Made by a program: the position numbers and the translations under genes
From: Rhyacophila brunnea
Taxonomy: Eukaryota; Arthropoda; Insecta; Trichoptera; Rhyacophilidae
Direction: 5' to 3'
Assembly: GCA_022495005.1 (NCBI GenBank)
Contig: JAGYXB010001964.1
Span: 1,550,001 to 1,614,000, forward strand
Length of the DNA stretch: 64,000 nucleotides
Notes under the pieces: model-generated
What the model was told of the DNA's origin: nothing
Database searches by the model: none
Seen by the model: only the letters and a program-made list of their open reading frames with translations
Shown here: positions 24,930 to 35,590 of the stretch, piece by piece
Layout of the letters: each line of letters begins with the position of its first letter
Position numbering within the stretch: position 1 is the first letter of the stretch

Positions 24930-25356
24930 ATTACAAGATAAAAAGAACTTTTTATATACAACGTTTTTTAAATTTTCTGTTGAATCATATAAACTTGACT
25001 TGACAAGCTTACACGATCAAAAAATTGTAATTGATAGAAATACTGAATAATGAAATGTCATTTCATATTGATTTCCATAGTAACGCACGTATATATTATT
25101 TAATAATTTAGTTGCTAGAATCCCCTAAAAACCGATATGGGTATTAAAAAACTTTTAATACAAAACAGAATTAACTATTAATGAATTCAAGTCTACTTAA
25201 AGATGGCTAAAAGTATTAAAAAAAACATTGGCATCGTGTGCTGATATATTCTAAAAGTTTTAAATATCTTGCTAGTCGGGAAGTTAGTTAAAATCGATTG
25301 CAAGATTTGTACCGGACAAACAACCACCGGACAAATAAGAATATGACCTAAGACAA
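24930..25356 (+). repeat. Dispersed repeat family C, copy 3
   Basis: Same order of landmarks as the 5065 copy, but with the hairpin region after TTAGTTGCTAG shortened (AATCCCCTAAAAACC). Ends GGACAAATAAGAATATGACC. Confidence 0.75.
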
Positions 25357-25954
25357 ACGTTGTAATATAAAAATAAGGTATAACGTATTGAAAACTACTA
25401 TCGAATAATTATGTTTTGTAAACATAATATATCAAGTTAATATATTTTCGAACAAAATACGATTGTTTTAAATACGATTATAATAATTATATTAAGCACA
25501 ATTCAACAAATAATGAATAATAATTTGTATGAATTTAATTTTTCAAGGTAAAATTGGCATTTTCTGTACATTTAAAAATCATCAAATTAACCAATTTTAT
25601 ATTATTATCTAAAATTACTTTGACATGCTTGCGGTATTCGACAAATGCAGCAGGTAACAGTGAGATGCTCGCAACAAATGAATCTGCATTGCAAAACGAC
25701 TTAAAACTAATTTAATCAGTGGATAAACTGAAGGTGAGTTTCTGAGGCAGTGGATTAATATTGAAAGGGGTATTTCAGCCGCTGTCTTGGATATACTAGA
25801 TGTGACAAGGGGTAAAGGGAGGTATTATCCCTGTTAAGACATACCTAGCATATTATTCATATATGGATCTGCTAGGTGAGCTTCCTGGCTTTAGGCTTCC
25901 ATGCACATATGGCGAGTGTCTGAACTGAATCCGGTGTTGGCATCGTAGATGTGC
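25357..25954. other. Unassigned DNA
   Basis: AT-rich to 25600. From 25620 composition is more balanced and may be the upstream, unrecognisable part of the LINE remnant that follows. Confidence 0.3.
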
Positions 25955-26130
25955 TTATATGATGAATAAGTCTCCACTTTGTGAGTGGTGAAATTCAGAT
26001 CACGGAGCAAATTGTGGGGTATGCAATATGTATGACTTCCTCGGAGGGGTTTTAGCCATACACCAGGCCAGATCAAAATGCACCATTGCGTGGATTGATG
26101 CCTTGTTTGTTCCACTATGATGTATTATGT
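25955..26130 (+). pseudogene. Decayed LINE C-terminal fragment
   Basis: The plus strand reads M-M-N-K-S-P-L-C-E-W-stop-N-S-D-H-G-A-N-C-G-V and later L-A-I-H-Q-A-R-S-K-C-T-I-A-W-I-D-A-C-L. This resembles the cysteine/histidine-containing tail of insect Jockey/R1-like ORFs (N-S-P-x-C-x-C-G ... W-x-x-x-L-D). It is badly decayed and the assignment rests on pattern only. The 74-codon frame on the other strand is a shadow. Confidence 0.45.
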
Positions 26131-26225
26131 GACTTGTGATTTCACTTTTGTAATTATGATGTCTAATGTATTTTTAGTACTATCACCATATGACTACATA
26201 ATCTAATAATATTTATATAATTCGG

Positions 26226-26398
26226 TACAAGTTGGTTTACGGGAAGCCAGGCGGGAACCATGCTAATTTCCATAACCGATTTTGGCAAAATTCAAGAATG
26301 AAAACTTCACCTTTTCTAATCTAACAAATAATCCAGTATATCGGTTATTTTCAAAACTTGTTTGCGACTGGCTTCCCTTAAACCGACAATTCTTGTAT
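26226..26398. repeat. Foldback related to the 61.2-kb TTAGG foldback
   Basis: Arms TACAAGTTGGTTTACGGGAA (left) and the inverted GCTTCCCTTAAACCGAC...CTTGTA (right). The right inner part contains AACAAATAATCCAGTATATC and GTTATTTTCAAAAC, almost identical to 61347-61376. This copy lacks the TTAGG tract. Confidence 0.65.
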
Positions 26399-27424
26399 CA
26401 TACAATGATTAACTAAAACTATTATGTTTGTATTCAACACTGAATTATATACATAGATAACGTTTTTAGAATGCTTGATTGTGTATTATAGAAAAAAACA
26501 TAATTTGAAAAAGCCCAGAAGCAAACATAATAAATATTAGAAAACATCCTTCAAAAAAAGTTGAACCGAGTGGGGGCATCAAACATTATATCTTTTACAT
26601 TCGGGTGAGTACTGTCGCATCTAAGCTATCGATCCGTCTATTATTCATGCGAATTATTTCTTATAACTACGTTAAAACTGATATACTACAAATACCACCA
26701 ATCAGGAGGCAATCTGCGGAATGGTTGATCAATTAAGGGAATGACATCACTAACTTATTTGTAACAGACGTCTGGCACTAGCCAAATTTAATTATTGAAA
26801 TTCTTGTATTTACAATATTAATGATTTTTTTTCCATTCAATACTTAGTATACATAAAGTTTAAAATGTTATTATGTTTGTTTATTGAGTTTTACAAAATT
26901 ATTTTTATTTTAAATAATTTAGCTTAAAACTAAATATTATATTTATAATTTTATGTATACGTCGTGTCTTTTGTGATTATTAACAAAGATTTCTGAAAAT
27001 TATCATAAACATGCTTTAGGCTCTGTCTATATGGAAAAGATTACTTCAACATGTTTGATAATATAGTATATAAATCTTAAGTAAAGAATCAGCTTCGGGG
27101 AACTACAGACTTGTAATATAATATTATGTATGTTATTATAATGTGCGAGAAAAACGATTTTCTTCTGTTCTTTGTTCGCTATTAAAAAACAGCAACGTTG
27201 AGGGAATTTTGATTGAAAATAAATATTTTTTTTTATGTACAAAATATTGCGTGATATTTTTTACGAGGGTGTATTATTTATTTTGCTTTCATACTCTTTA
27301 TCGATTTCAATCTGTCCATAAGGCATGCATGCGTTGATGCGTTGGTACTGTGTGATGGTATCTGAAGAATGGCAAACTAAAAATAAGGACCCACTACAAT
27401 GTGACAGACACAAATTTTTAACCA
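26399..27424. other. Unassigned DNA with a possible tRNA-like remnant at 26555-26640
   Basis: The minus strand of 26555-26640 has a box-A-like TAGCTTAGATGCGACAGTA but no convincing T arm. The rest is AT-rich without recognised features. Confidence 0.3.
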
Positions 27425-28210
27425 CTGTTAACCCTCCCGTTACTTTAATGTCACTTAAAGTTATCAAGCCCATTAAACTGTAAATATTTCACTATGCACT
27501 TCGTTATCTTCATATTTCGGCTATTCGTAGAATCAGCAATATAACATCTTATTAAAATGTTATTATTTTCCAAATCGATAAATACACGTAACTGATATAT
27601 ATCCGTAAAATTACATTTATCTGTCATAAATTATAAGTGCATATTGCAAACAGAGCATCGCATTCCATTACGAACAAAAGAGGTATATCTAAAAGTATAT
27701 GCGACAAAGAGAGACATGCTCAATTCTGAGAAAGAGAAATGAAAATAAGGCGTCAGACCAAGATGAATAATTATAACTTGTAGACTGTAAGAATTATGAT
27801 TAAGTTTTGATACCTTTTTGATCATTTTCTTGCTCAGACTCCTTTCACATTATACGGTTTTGACCGTACGGCAAAAAACTGAAAGGCGACATTCTTTTAG
27901 TGGCGTGAAGAACTTGTTGTCGATTCGGATTTTAACCGATTTTTGCCGTACGGTCAAAACCGTTGGACGCTGAAGACGCGTAACAATTAATGTGACCATT
28001 CGATATAATTAGCATGTTATTTAAATGTGTTAATTAAAAAGTATTTATCTAGTCTGTGAAGCGACCGTAATAGACTTATTTATGTTAGCAAAATAGTCAT
28101 TTCCCAATTATATATTGTAATATTTTCAATCTCGTATGGTAACCCAAGATGACATCATTGGAATGGACAGAATTTATCAACATCGTAAAGGGAAAGTTAA
28201 AGGAAATTGT
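27425..28210 (+). repeat. Dispersed repeat family J, copy 1
   Basis: Shares order and sequence with 40725-41310: TTCGGCTATTCGTAGAATCA, ATTTATCTGTCATAAATTATAA, TTACGAACAAAAGAGGTA, ATAGACTTATTTATG, CTCGTATGGTAACCCAA and GACATCA. A 110-bp foldback (27854-27963) has no counterpart in the second copy. Class unknown, no coding. Confidence 0.65.
27854..27963. repeat. 110-bp micro-foldback with perfect 24-bp arms
   Basis: The first and last 24 bp are exact inverted copies, starting ACGGTTTTGACCGTACGG. The arm itself contains the palindrome CCGTACGG. The 62-bp loop is non-coding. It lies in a family J repeat. Confidence 0.85.
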
Positions 28211-29348
28211 TCAAGTTAATTAAGAAAGAAATGCGAGTAATATAACTTTTGAAAGTAAATTCAGTGAAGTCGATAAATTTTTCGCCTGCAGCGCTTACGA
28301 TATTTCGTTGCGTGTATCTTGATTTGAATTAAAAAATATCATTATGTGTATCCTGTTAAAATAGCGAAATAATTAAGTTGAATTAGTTGATAATTTCATT
28401 GAGTTTAGTTATAGGTGGCACTTTGCCTAGAATCGCCACTGGGTAGCTAAAACTAGTTTCATTCGTATATTTGAAAAACTGAGTGTATTAAATCAAGCTC
28501 ATCCATACCACTAATTATAAATTTAGGGTGCCGTAATAAAACGTGTAGATGCGAAGGCTGCCACGAGATCAAAAAAAGTTCAAAAACTACCGTAATGATT
28601 AAACAATAATAAATAAAGAACAAGATTGTTGAAGAACAGAATGTTGAATTTACAATCAAATTCATCTGTATTGGTGTTGTGATATAATATTTAGTTTAAT
28701 CCTCGGTAACCGATTATTTGTCTTTACTTAAAAATACAATGTATGTATACGCTAACCGAAGTCTTTTATTTCAACCTTTCCTAGCTTTAACTATTCAATT
28801 TCACTTTGGAAACATTCATCCGTAAGTAACATTGATTTCAAATACTATTAAAATATATCCGGCTTGAATGCCGTTTGGGTGAAAAGTTAAACTATCAGAT
28901 GGGATATAAAGATTCCTCCACCGCACACTTTATGTGAAATCATAAAAAAAGAAAAGGGCGGATTAAGTGAATCCGCAAGGTATACGTTCGACTACATAGC
29001 CCCTAAAAACTTTGTGTATTTTTGCTGAGCATTTAATGGTTGAAAATAAATTTGAAGAGCACTCCGTTTGGCTTTTGAGCGTGCGGACTCGATCCCTCTC
29101 TAGAGATTTTTAATGGATTTTCTTTCATTCATGACGGTTTAATATGGCGTAGTATAAATTCTATCTTTTGCGTCTTATATAGAGAACCCCTTTAAAACTA
29201 TTAATGTTTTCAAAAGTCAACTAAAGGGGTTTTCGAAAAAGGCTTTAGATTTTTATCGGAAATGCACACTTTTAAACTTTTTATATCAATGGTGGTCGAA
29301 TTACTATTATATGAATACTTCTACTACCACCTTCACTAGTATGGGTCC
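28211..29348. other. Unassigned DNA
   Basis: No gene recognised; AT-rich with short chance frames. Confidence 0.3.
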
Positions 29349-29866
29349 CAGTGGCGAAGGGTGGAGGTAGGCTGTTAAGATCCGCCATAAATATTGCACA
29401 CTAAACTTTGTCAAACATAAATGTATTTGTTTTCATTGAAATAATACTACGATTTACAGATGGGGTTGGTTAATTTTTAAAATTCAATTAAACCCTGCAA
29501 AACCAAACCATAACAGATAAATTAAATCATACATAACTTTGAATATTTTATAAATATAATAATATTTTTATCTATTATAGTTTGGTATAGGCAGGGCTTA
29601 ATGAATTAAAAAAAATGAACCAACAATATGTGTAGGTAAGATGTATTCTTAATCCAACGGAAATAAATAAATATAACATATCGCCCAAAGTATACCAAAA
29701 CTATTATGGTTTGGTTAGGCAGGGTTTTCTTGATTTTTTAAAACTAACCAACACCATCTGTAAAGTATAGTCTTAGTTCAATAAAAACAAATACTTATGC
29801 CTAACAAAGTTTAATGTACACTATTTATGGCGAATCTTAGCAGCCTACCTCCACCCTACGCTACTG
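29349..29866. mobile_element. Family D MITE, copy 2
   Basis: Starts CAGTGGCGAAGGGTGGAGG, then TAGGCTGTTAAGATCCGCC. Ends with the inverted form CAGCCTACCTCCACCC...CTACTG. The interior has two TATGGTTTGG...GGCAGGG modules and TTCATTGAAATAATAC-like runs. CAG ends suggest hAT superfamily. The flanks share GG/AGTCC but are not a clean duplication. Confidence 0.75.
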
Positions 29867-30993
29867 AATTGAGTCCCTAGTTCATGACAGCCTCATCGAT
29901 TTAACGGATTTTAGCATTGGGTATACCTATCACTATATTTGTATAGCCCTTGCCCTACCACCGAGCAGCATAATACAGTTAATGACGTTGTCACGTTATT
30001 TACCTAAACCAAAACTAGGAATATTCTCTTTCACACAAAATGCAACGCCTGGAACCAGAGAACAGCCTTTGATCGCTTTAATTGATTGCCTTTATACGTG
30101 GACGGATCTCCTAGGAGGTATTAACGCATTGATGAACAATTTACCTTTACAGCTGCCTTCGGTCGGCATCCAGTTTGATTACATGTAGCTTCTATTTAAA
30201 ACATCGAAGAGCCAGCTAAGTACCTACGTATAGTATATTTGAATAGATTTACTGTATTTACAAACAAAAGATCACAAATATTAAAAATACCATATCTTTT
30301 TTATTATTCTCTTCTTTTTGCATTGATTTTAATTAATTTATATTTTATATTTCATCGGAGCTGTAGTTATTCAAAGCGCAGCAAATATGAATCGAAGAAT
30401 ATTTGTTCGATTGATCAATTTAGCTTTCTGTTATTAATTATCTGTGGACAACTATTGTTAAGAGACATTCCCAGATTTAGATCACATAATACTATTTAGA
30501 ACAAAATATAGTCCGAGTATAAACAAGTCCATTTTTTGGTCAGACGAAAGTATTACACTTGTAAATGGTATTTGGGTCAAAATTCCAAAGCCAAAATATA
30601 TATTATCTTTTTTTGGATTTTGTTAACGCAATTTATTAAGCTCTTTAAAATGTTAAAAATTCGTCGTAATTAGATTTTTTATAGTACGTAGATGTTTTAA
30701 AATTATGTATGTTTGACTTCCTGAATTGTATAAAAAAATACATAAAAGATATTGTCGAATTTCGAACTCTAAATATTGAAATATTATGATATTTCCGTAT
30801 AGAATTACTATAATTATTATTATCATACGTGAGTTAGTTTAAACACCAAGCTGCCGCGGCAATGGCAGTCTTTCGAGTGATATTGCAGGCTCTGTATTTT
30901 TGAACAAATTCAATTACAGAATATATTATTTCACCCAGTCGAAAATAAAAAAAATAATAATATTAAAATAACATATTTTTATAAAATACTCAC
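29867..30993. other. Intronic or intergenic DNA downstream of the TARP-like exon
   Basis: Two open frames (29982-30188 and 30239-30499, plus strand) have no recognised domain. Because the exon at 30994-31612 is transcribed toward lower coordinates, this stretch is probably intron. Confidence 0.35.
30988..30993 (-). other. Splice donor of the TARP-like exon
   Basis: GTGAGT on the minus strand directly after the G-L-W-K-L-C-Y-T-N coding segment. It matches the strong eukaryotic donor consensus and breaks a codon after its first base. Confidence 0.75.
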
Positions 30994-31612
30994 GGTTAGT
31001 ATAACACAGCTTCCAGAGTCCAGACACTGTCAATTTTGACAGGTAATCCTTATCACCAGTGCCATTATACGAAGGATTATTCATTTTCTCCTCCGTATGG
31101 AGCCACTGATTAGTCGTGATGGCCACCAACACAATGACTGCACTCAGCGTGGCAGTCAGAGGGGTAAGAACCCAAAGGCAGGTCACCGTAGCGTCCAGCT
31201 GGACGGTAGAAGGAACCCCAGGGATAGAATGTGGGACTATAGAACTAGAACTTCCACTATACAAATTAACCCTACAAGAAGCGGAGCTTTGAGGTCCTGG
31301 AGATAGCGTGTTTCTACGATTGCTACTCGGATAAGGCTCTATTGAGTCTGTACACTCAAATGTTGCTCTATTATATGCAGAATTATCGTAATGTCTTCTT
31401 TGAGTGTAGAAAGATGGTGGACTTATTGTTGAGTTTCCGACTGTTCTTCTGTCGATCGTGGCGCTTACTGAAGGGGGTGGTAAGTGGTGAGCTTTGCTAT
31501 GCACGGGTGTAGGGGATGATACCACGTGGTTTAACTGCCGGAAGTGGTTCGACTGGACCGGATGTTGCTGGTAATATCGCTCTGCTTGCCCTTGCATAGG
31601 CACTCGTTGCAT
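30994..31612 (-). CDS. Stargazin-like TARP / CACNG protein, first coding exon (partial gene)
   Basis: This encodes about 206 residues of a transmembrane AMPA-receptor regulatory / calcium-channel gamma-like protein, which in insects (stg1 type) is a neuronal plasma-membrane auxiliary subunit of glutamate receptors. The first ~140 residues are a polar, Ser/Pro/His-rich cytoplasmic tail. Residues about 143-167 form a hydrophobic first membrane helix (W-V-L-T-P-L-T-A-T-L). The start of the extracellular loop follows, with a potential N-glycosylation site (N-G-T near 183) and the hallmark G-L-W-x-x-C at 199-203. An in-frame TGA two codons upstream supports the start. The exon ends at CC|GTGAGT (donor at 30988-30993), phase 1; the open frame beyond it is intron. 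The other three helices must be on further exons at lower coordinates, and I did not recognise any in the window. A TARP relative other than stg1 is possible. Confidence 0.82.
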
Positions 31613-33439
31613 AGTTCATTTGATTTGCAACGAGCGATGTGATAATTAAATGCTCGAATATTGCTCAAATGATGTTGACTTTGAATCTCTTACCCATTCG
31701 CTTTCTAGCAATATCGCCAAGCCAAAATTCCACCTTCAGTAAATTTGATCCGTTTTAATAATATATCGTTTAGTAATATTCTACTCACACTATGTAAATT
31801 TTAAATTGTCACGATATTTCACAATGTTTATATTAGGCTTACTATATTAAGCACACACTTTTAGATGAATTAATACTTTTTAAATCTTTCACATAATAAA
31901 CCAAATAATGTATGTTTTCAAAACAATTTATTATAGTACACTAACTACACGTTATTATAAAATTAAATTAAATTGCGTATAAAACACTGTTTTGCACTTA
32001 GTAGATAAATAATAATAAAAATATATGTAGTAATAACTATATTTTTTCAATTATTTAGAGAAATAAAAATTACTCTATTCGAACGTTTTTAGTTACTTTT
32101 AAATTATTTACTTTTCTTCTTTACGGTCATCTGAAACAAAAGAAAGATTTTGATTAATATAAATAATATAGTAAATACCTGCACAATACAGAACTCTTTA
32201 GTAATCGAGACTTTAACCCAGGGGTTGCCAACTTTGTTTTCATCAGGAGCACATTTATATCCAAACAATGGAATGGCGGGCACATATTTTCCAATAAAAC
32301 TTAGACAGGGAATAATTAATACTACATAATATAATATATTTGACAACTAAAAAGTTCTAACTTTTAAATAATTTATAATCAATATTCTTGTTTTAATGAA
32401 GTTTGCAATATTATTTTAAAACATTATTAAATATAACGAAGCAGATAATTAGAAACAAGTAATTTAATTTTTAATGATTCAAATATATATGAAGGTCGTA
32501 TGAACAAAATAAGTAACCTAAAATAATGAATCTTTGGCTTTGAATTTTTCACAGTTACGAATGTAGCTATGTGAATAGTCATATTCTTAAACAGTCATGC
32601 CAAACAAAAATGTTTTGAAAATAATGAGTCGCATAAGTAAATTCAACCAAAGCATAATTATATGCTTAACTTTTTAGAGATCCACCAGGTTGCTTGTTTG
32701 ACAATACATATACGATATTTTTAATATATTTAATTAATCAATACAAAAATTCAATTGCAATATTTTTTATTATGTAGTCGATTTATATTATTAATAACAG
32801 TTACATAATAAATTTTGTTAAATATTGTGAACACAAATTTGGTTGATGCGAGATGTTGATATAGCACCATTGTCGGAAACCTAACTTCGTCATTTTTCAT
32901 GGTAGAGACCTAAAATTTTTACAAGTCATGCACACAAGAAATTTAGTATTATAAAAAGCGAACAAAAATTATAACGCTATTTTCATAATTAGAACACTTT
33001 TTCTGGTGGTCGTCGATTTATATTAAGTGTAGAAAGGAGTCAATGGGCATACGCAAAAGTGATATCTGCTTTAACCTAAACCTGGCATTGTATATTATTT
33101 TAGTTATAGTTTTATATTTGAGTCATTTTTATAAAATTATGAATGAAACAATGAAACAAATGGTAATAATTTGAACGAATTATGCAATCACAAATCTTTA
33201 TTTATTGCACACGGGTTGCTGTATTGCATTTGAAGATAATCAATAACTAGAACCACTATCGTTATTCCCAATTCAATGCCACGATTTCAATATAATAGGC
33301 ATTAAGTTCGCTTTTATGTTTTCCCAATCCTTTTCTATGCCATGGACGTATGATCGCTAAACTAAAAGATATTACGAAGAATAGACACTTTCAAGATATG
33401 GTTGTATACGTATATCCCTAAAATTCCTTGCGTTGATAG
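31613..33439. other. Upstream region of TARP-like gene; AT-rich, hAT-like end at 32218
   Basis: The first few hundred bases should hold the 5' UTR or promoter of the minus-strand gene, but no TATA box or initiator could be singled out. At 32218-32240 CCAGGGGTTGCCAACTTTG looks like a hAT terminus without a visible partner. The rest is AT-rich and unassigned. Confidence 0.35.
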
Positions 33440-34034
33440 CACTGCCGATGGGTGGGAGGTAAGCTGTTAAGATCCAACATAAATAGTACACAATATTAAT
33501 TTTTCTCAGTCATAAATATTTTTTTCATTAAACCAAGACTAAAATATGCGGGTAGTATTGATGTGATTTATGAATTAATTAAAACCTGCGTAGATCAAGC
33601 CATTATTAGATAATAGTCACAATATAATTGTCTATCTATAAAATATCTAAAATTATGCCATTAAATCATACATAGTTTCAGATATTTATAGGTAAACGAA
33701 TATTTTTTATCTTTTATGTTTTAGTCTAGGCAGGGCTAAATGAATTTTAGAAAACTAGCCAACACCATTATTGTAATAATATGTACTCTAAATTCAACGA
33801 AAACAAAATAAGTATGACTGAAAAAGTGTGCACTATTTTTATCTGATCGCCCATAGTACACCAAAACTATTATGGTTTAGTAGAAATAAGATTTAATTGA
33901 TTTTTAAAAAAATAACTAACACCATCTGCAAATTGTTGTATCAGTTTAATGAAAACAAATACGTATGGCTGACAAAGTTTAGTGTGGACTATTTATATAT
34001 AATCTTAACAGCCTACCTTCATCCTTCACCACTA
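33440..34034. mobile_element. Family D MITE, copy 3 (with target duplication)
   Basis: Begins CACTGCCGATGGGTGGGAGG and ends CAGCCTACCTTCATCCTTCACCACTA in inverted form. It is flanked by GTTGATAG (33432-33439) and GCTGATAG (34035-34042), 7 of 8 identical, supporting an 8-bp hAT-type duplication. The interior carries the family landmarks (GGCAGGGCTAAATGAATTTT, TTCAACGAAAACAAAATAAG). Confidence 0.8.
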
Positions 34035-34375
34035 GCTGATAGTATGACAATTATTATCGATGTCTTCAAACGAATTAGAAAGGACCGAAAAGTTCTGAAA
34101 ACCTGAAAACTATAGTACCCTACGTACATTATGAAAGGACAAAAATATAGCATTACCCAAGATAAATTCAATGGTAAACGTATGAGAAAACGACGTTGCA
34201 ATTGCGTGGCTAAAGACCTCGTGATTTGCACGAGTGCAGTTCCACTAAGCCGTTTTGGATAGTAGATAATAGGTATGTAGTAAAAAGTTACCCCTATGGA
34301 TGCCATTCTCCGATAGGGGATGGCATGAGTATTAAAAGAAGAAGACAGGAAATACGTTTTGAAGAGTATTATTCA
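34035..34375. other. Unassigned DNA
   Basis: The 95-codon minus-strand frame (34019-34306) overlaps the MITE end and has no recognised domain. Nothing else seen. Confidence 0.3.
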
Positions 34376-34880
34376 TTTGAATTTTAAACGTATTATTTTG
34401 CATATTTATTACTGGATTCAATACAAATTGCACATAGTGTTTCAAATTCAATTAAACCTTGTCTAAATCAAAATAGATATAAGATTAAAAAAAATATTCT
34501 TCTATTTATTATGGTTTGATTAAAGCAGGATCGAATTTTGAAAACTATCCAACTCCATCTGCAAATTATATTCTTAGTTCAATGAAAACAAATAAGTATA
34601 ACTGTTAAAGTATGCAATATTTATGCCGGATCTCTACACCCGTTTTCTACTATTATGGTTTGGTTTAGGCAGGAATTAATTCAATTTTGTAAACTAGTCA
34701 ACTACAGACTATCTCCACTGTTGTGGTTTGGTGGATGGCAGGGTTTAATTCAATTTTAAAAACTAGCCAACACCACATGCAATTTGTATTCTTAGTTCAA
34801 TGAAAACAAATAAATATGACTGATAAAGTGTGCACTATTTATGTCTATTCTTAACAGCCTACCTTCACTCTTCGGCACTT
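34376..34880. mobile_element. Family D MITE, copy 4 (left-truncated, internally duplicated)
   Basis: The right end is CAGCCTACCTTCACTCTTCGGCACTT. The internal module TATGGTTTGG..GGCAGG..TTAATTCAATTTT is present three times, so the interior has expanded by duplication. The left terminus is not recognisable. Confidence 0.65.
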
Positions 34881-35079
34881 ATTGGTATGTTAGTAGTTAT
34901 CTACTGATGACTGTAGATACCACTTTTATGAATTGGAGTAAGTAATTTATGACATTATTTTTTCATACCTAGTTATATATGACATATCTATATAGATAGT
35001 TTTAGATAGATAAAATATTAAAACCTAAAGAGATTTTTATATCTATTTATTTTAGTAGGTATTTCTATTATTTTCATAT

Positions 35080-35134
35080 ATTTCATGAATACCGATTTTT
35101 ATTAAGTAATACTGAAATACCGGTATTGGTATTT
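35080..35134. repeat. Fragment of ACCGGT-type hAT element
   Basis: AATACCGATTTTTATTAAG and AAATACCGGTATTGGTATTT match the subterminal repeats of the element at 46376-47015. It abuts family C copy 4. Confidence 0.5.
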
Positions 35135-35590
35135 TACCACGTTTTTCTTAGCTCGTATTCTTGTTTGTCCGGTGGTTGTTTATCCAATTTGCAATCGATT
35201 TTTAACTAACTTCCCGACTAGCTAGACATTTGAAACTTTTAGCCATCTTTAAGTAGAATTGAATTCATTTTCAGTTAATTCTGTTTTGTATGAAAAGTTA
35301 TTTCGGAAGCAATCCGTAATCCAATCCACTATTATTGGTTGCTAAGGGGGTGGTCCTAGCAAACTACATTATTAATATATACGTGCGTTACTATGAAAAT
35401 CAAAGTGACAATTCAGTATTCTATGTTTGTTTGTTTGTTTGTTGCAAAATAGCAAAAAAAATGATTTGTTGACGCCTTATTTGTCCTATATTATTAATAC
35501 ATAGAATTGTCAAGTTTGTAAATGATTCAACAGAAAATTTAAAAACGTAGTATATAAAAAGTTATTTTTATCTTGTAATTATTTATTCTG
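35135..35590 (-). repeat. Dispersed repeat family C, copy 4 (inverted)
   Basis: Reverse complement of the family landmarks, from TCTTGTTTGTCCGGTGGTTG to TATCTTGTAATTATT. It carries a (TGTT)n tract near 35425-35445 and extra DNA not present in the other copies. Confidence 0.75.

Noticed and set aside
29982..30188. 68-codon plus-strand frame opposite the TARP-like gene
   Set aside because: Composition looks plausible but there is no domain, and it is likely intronic.
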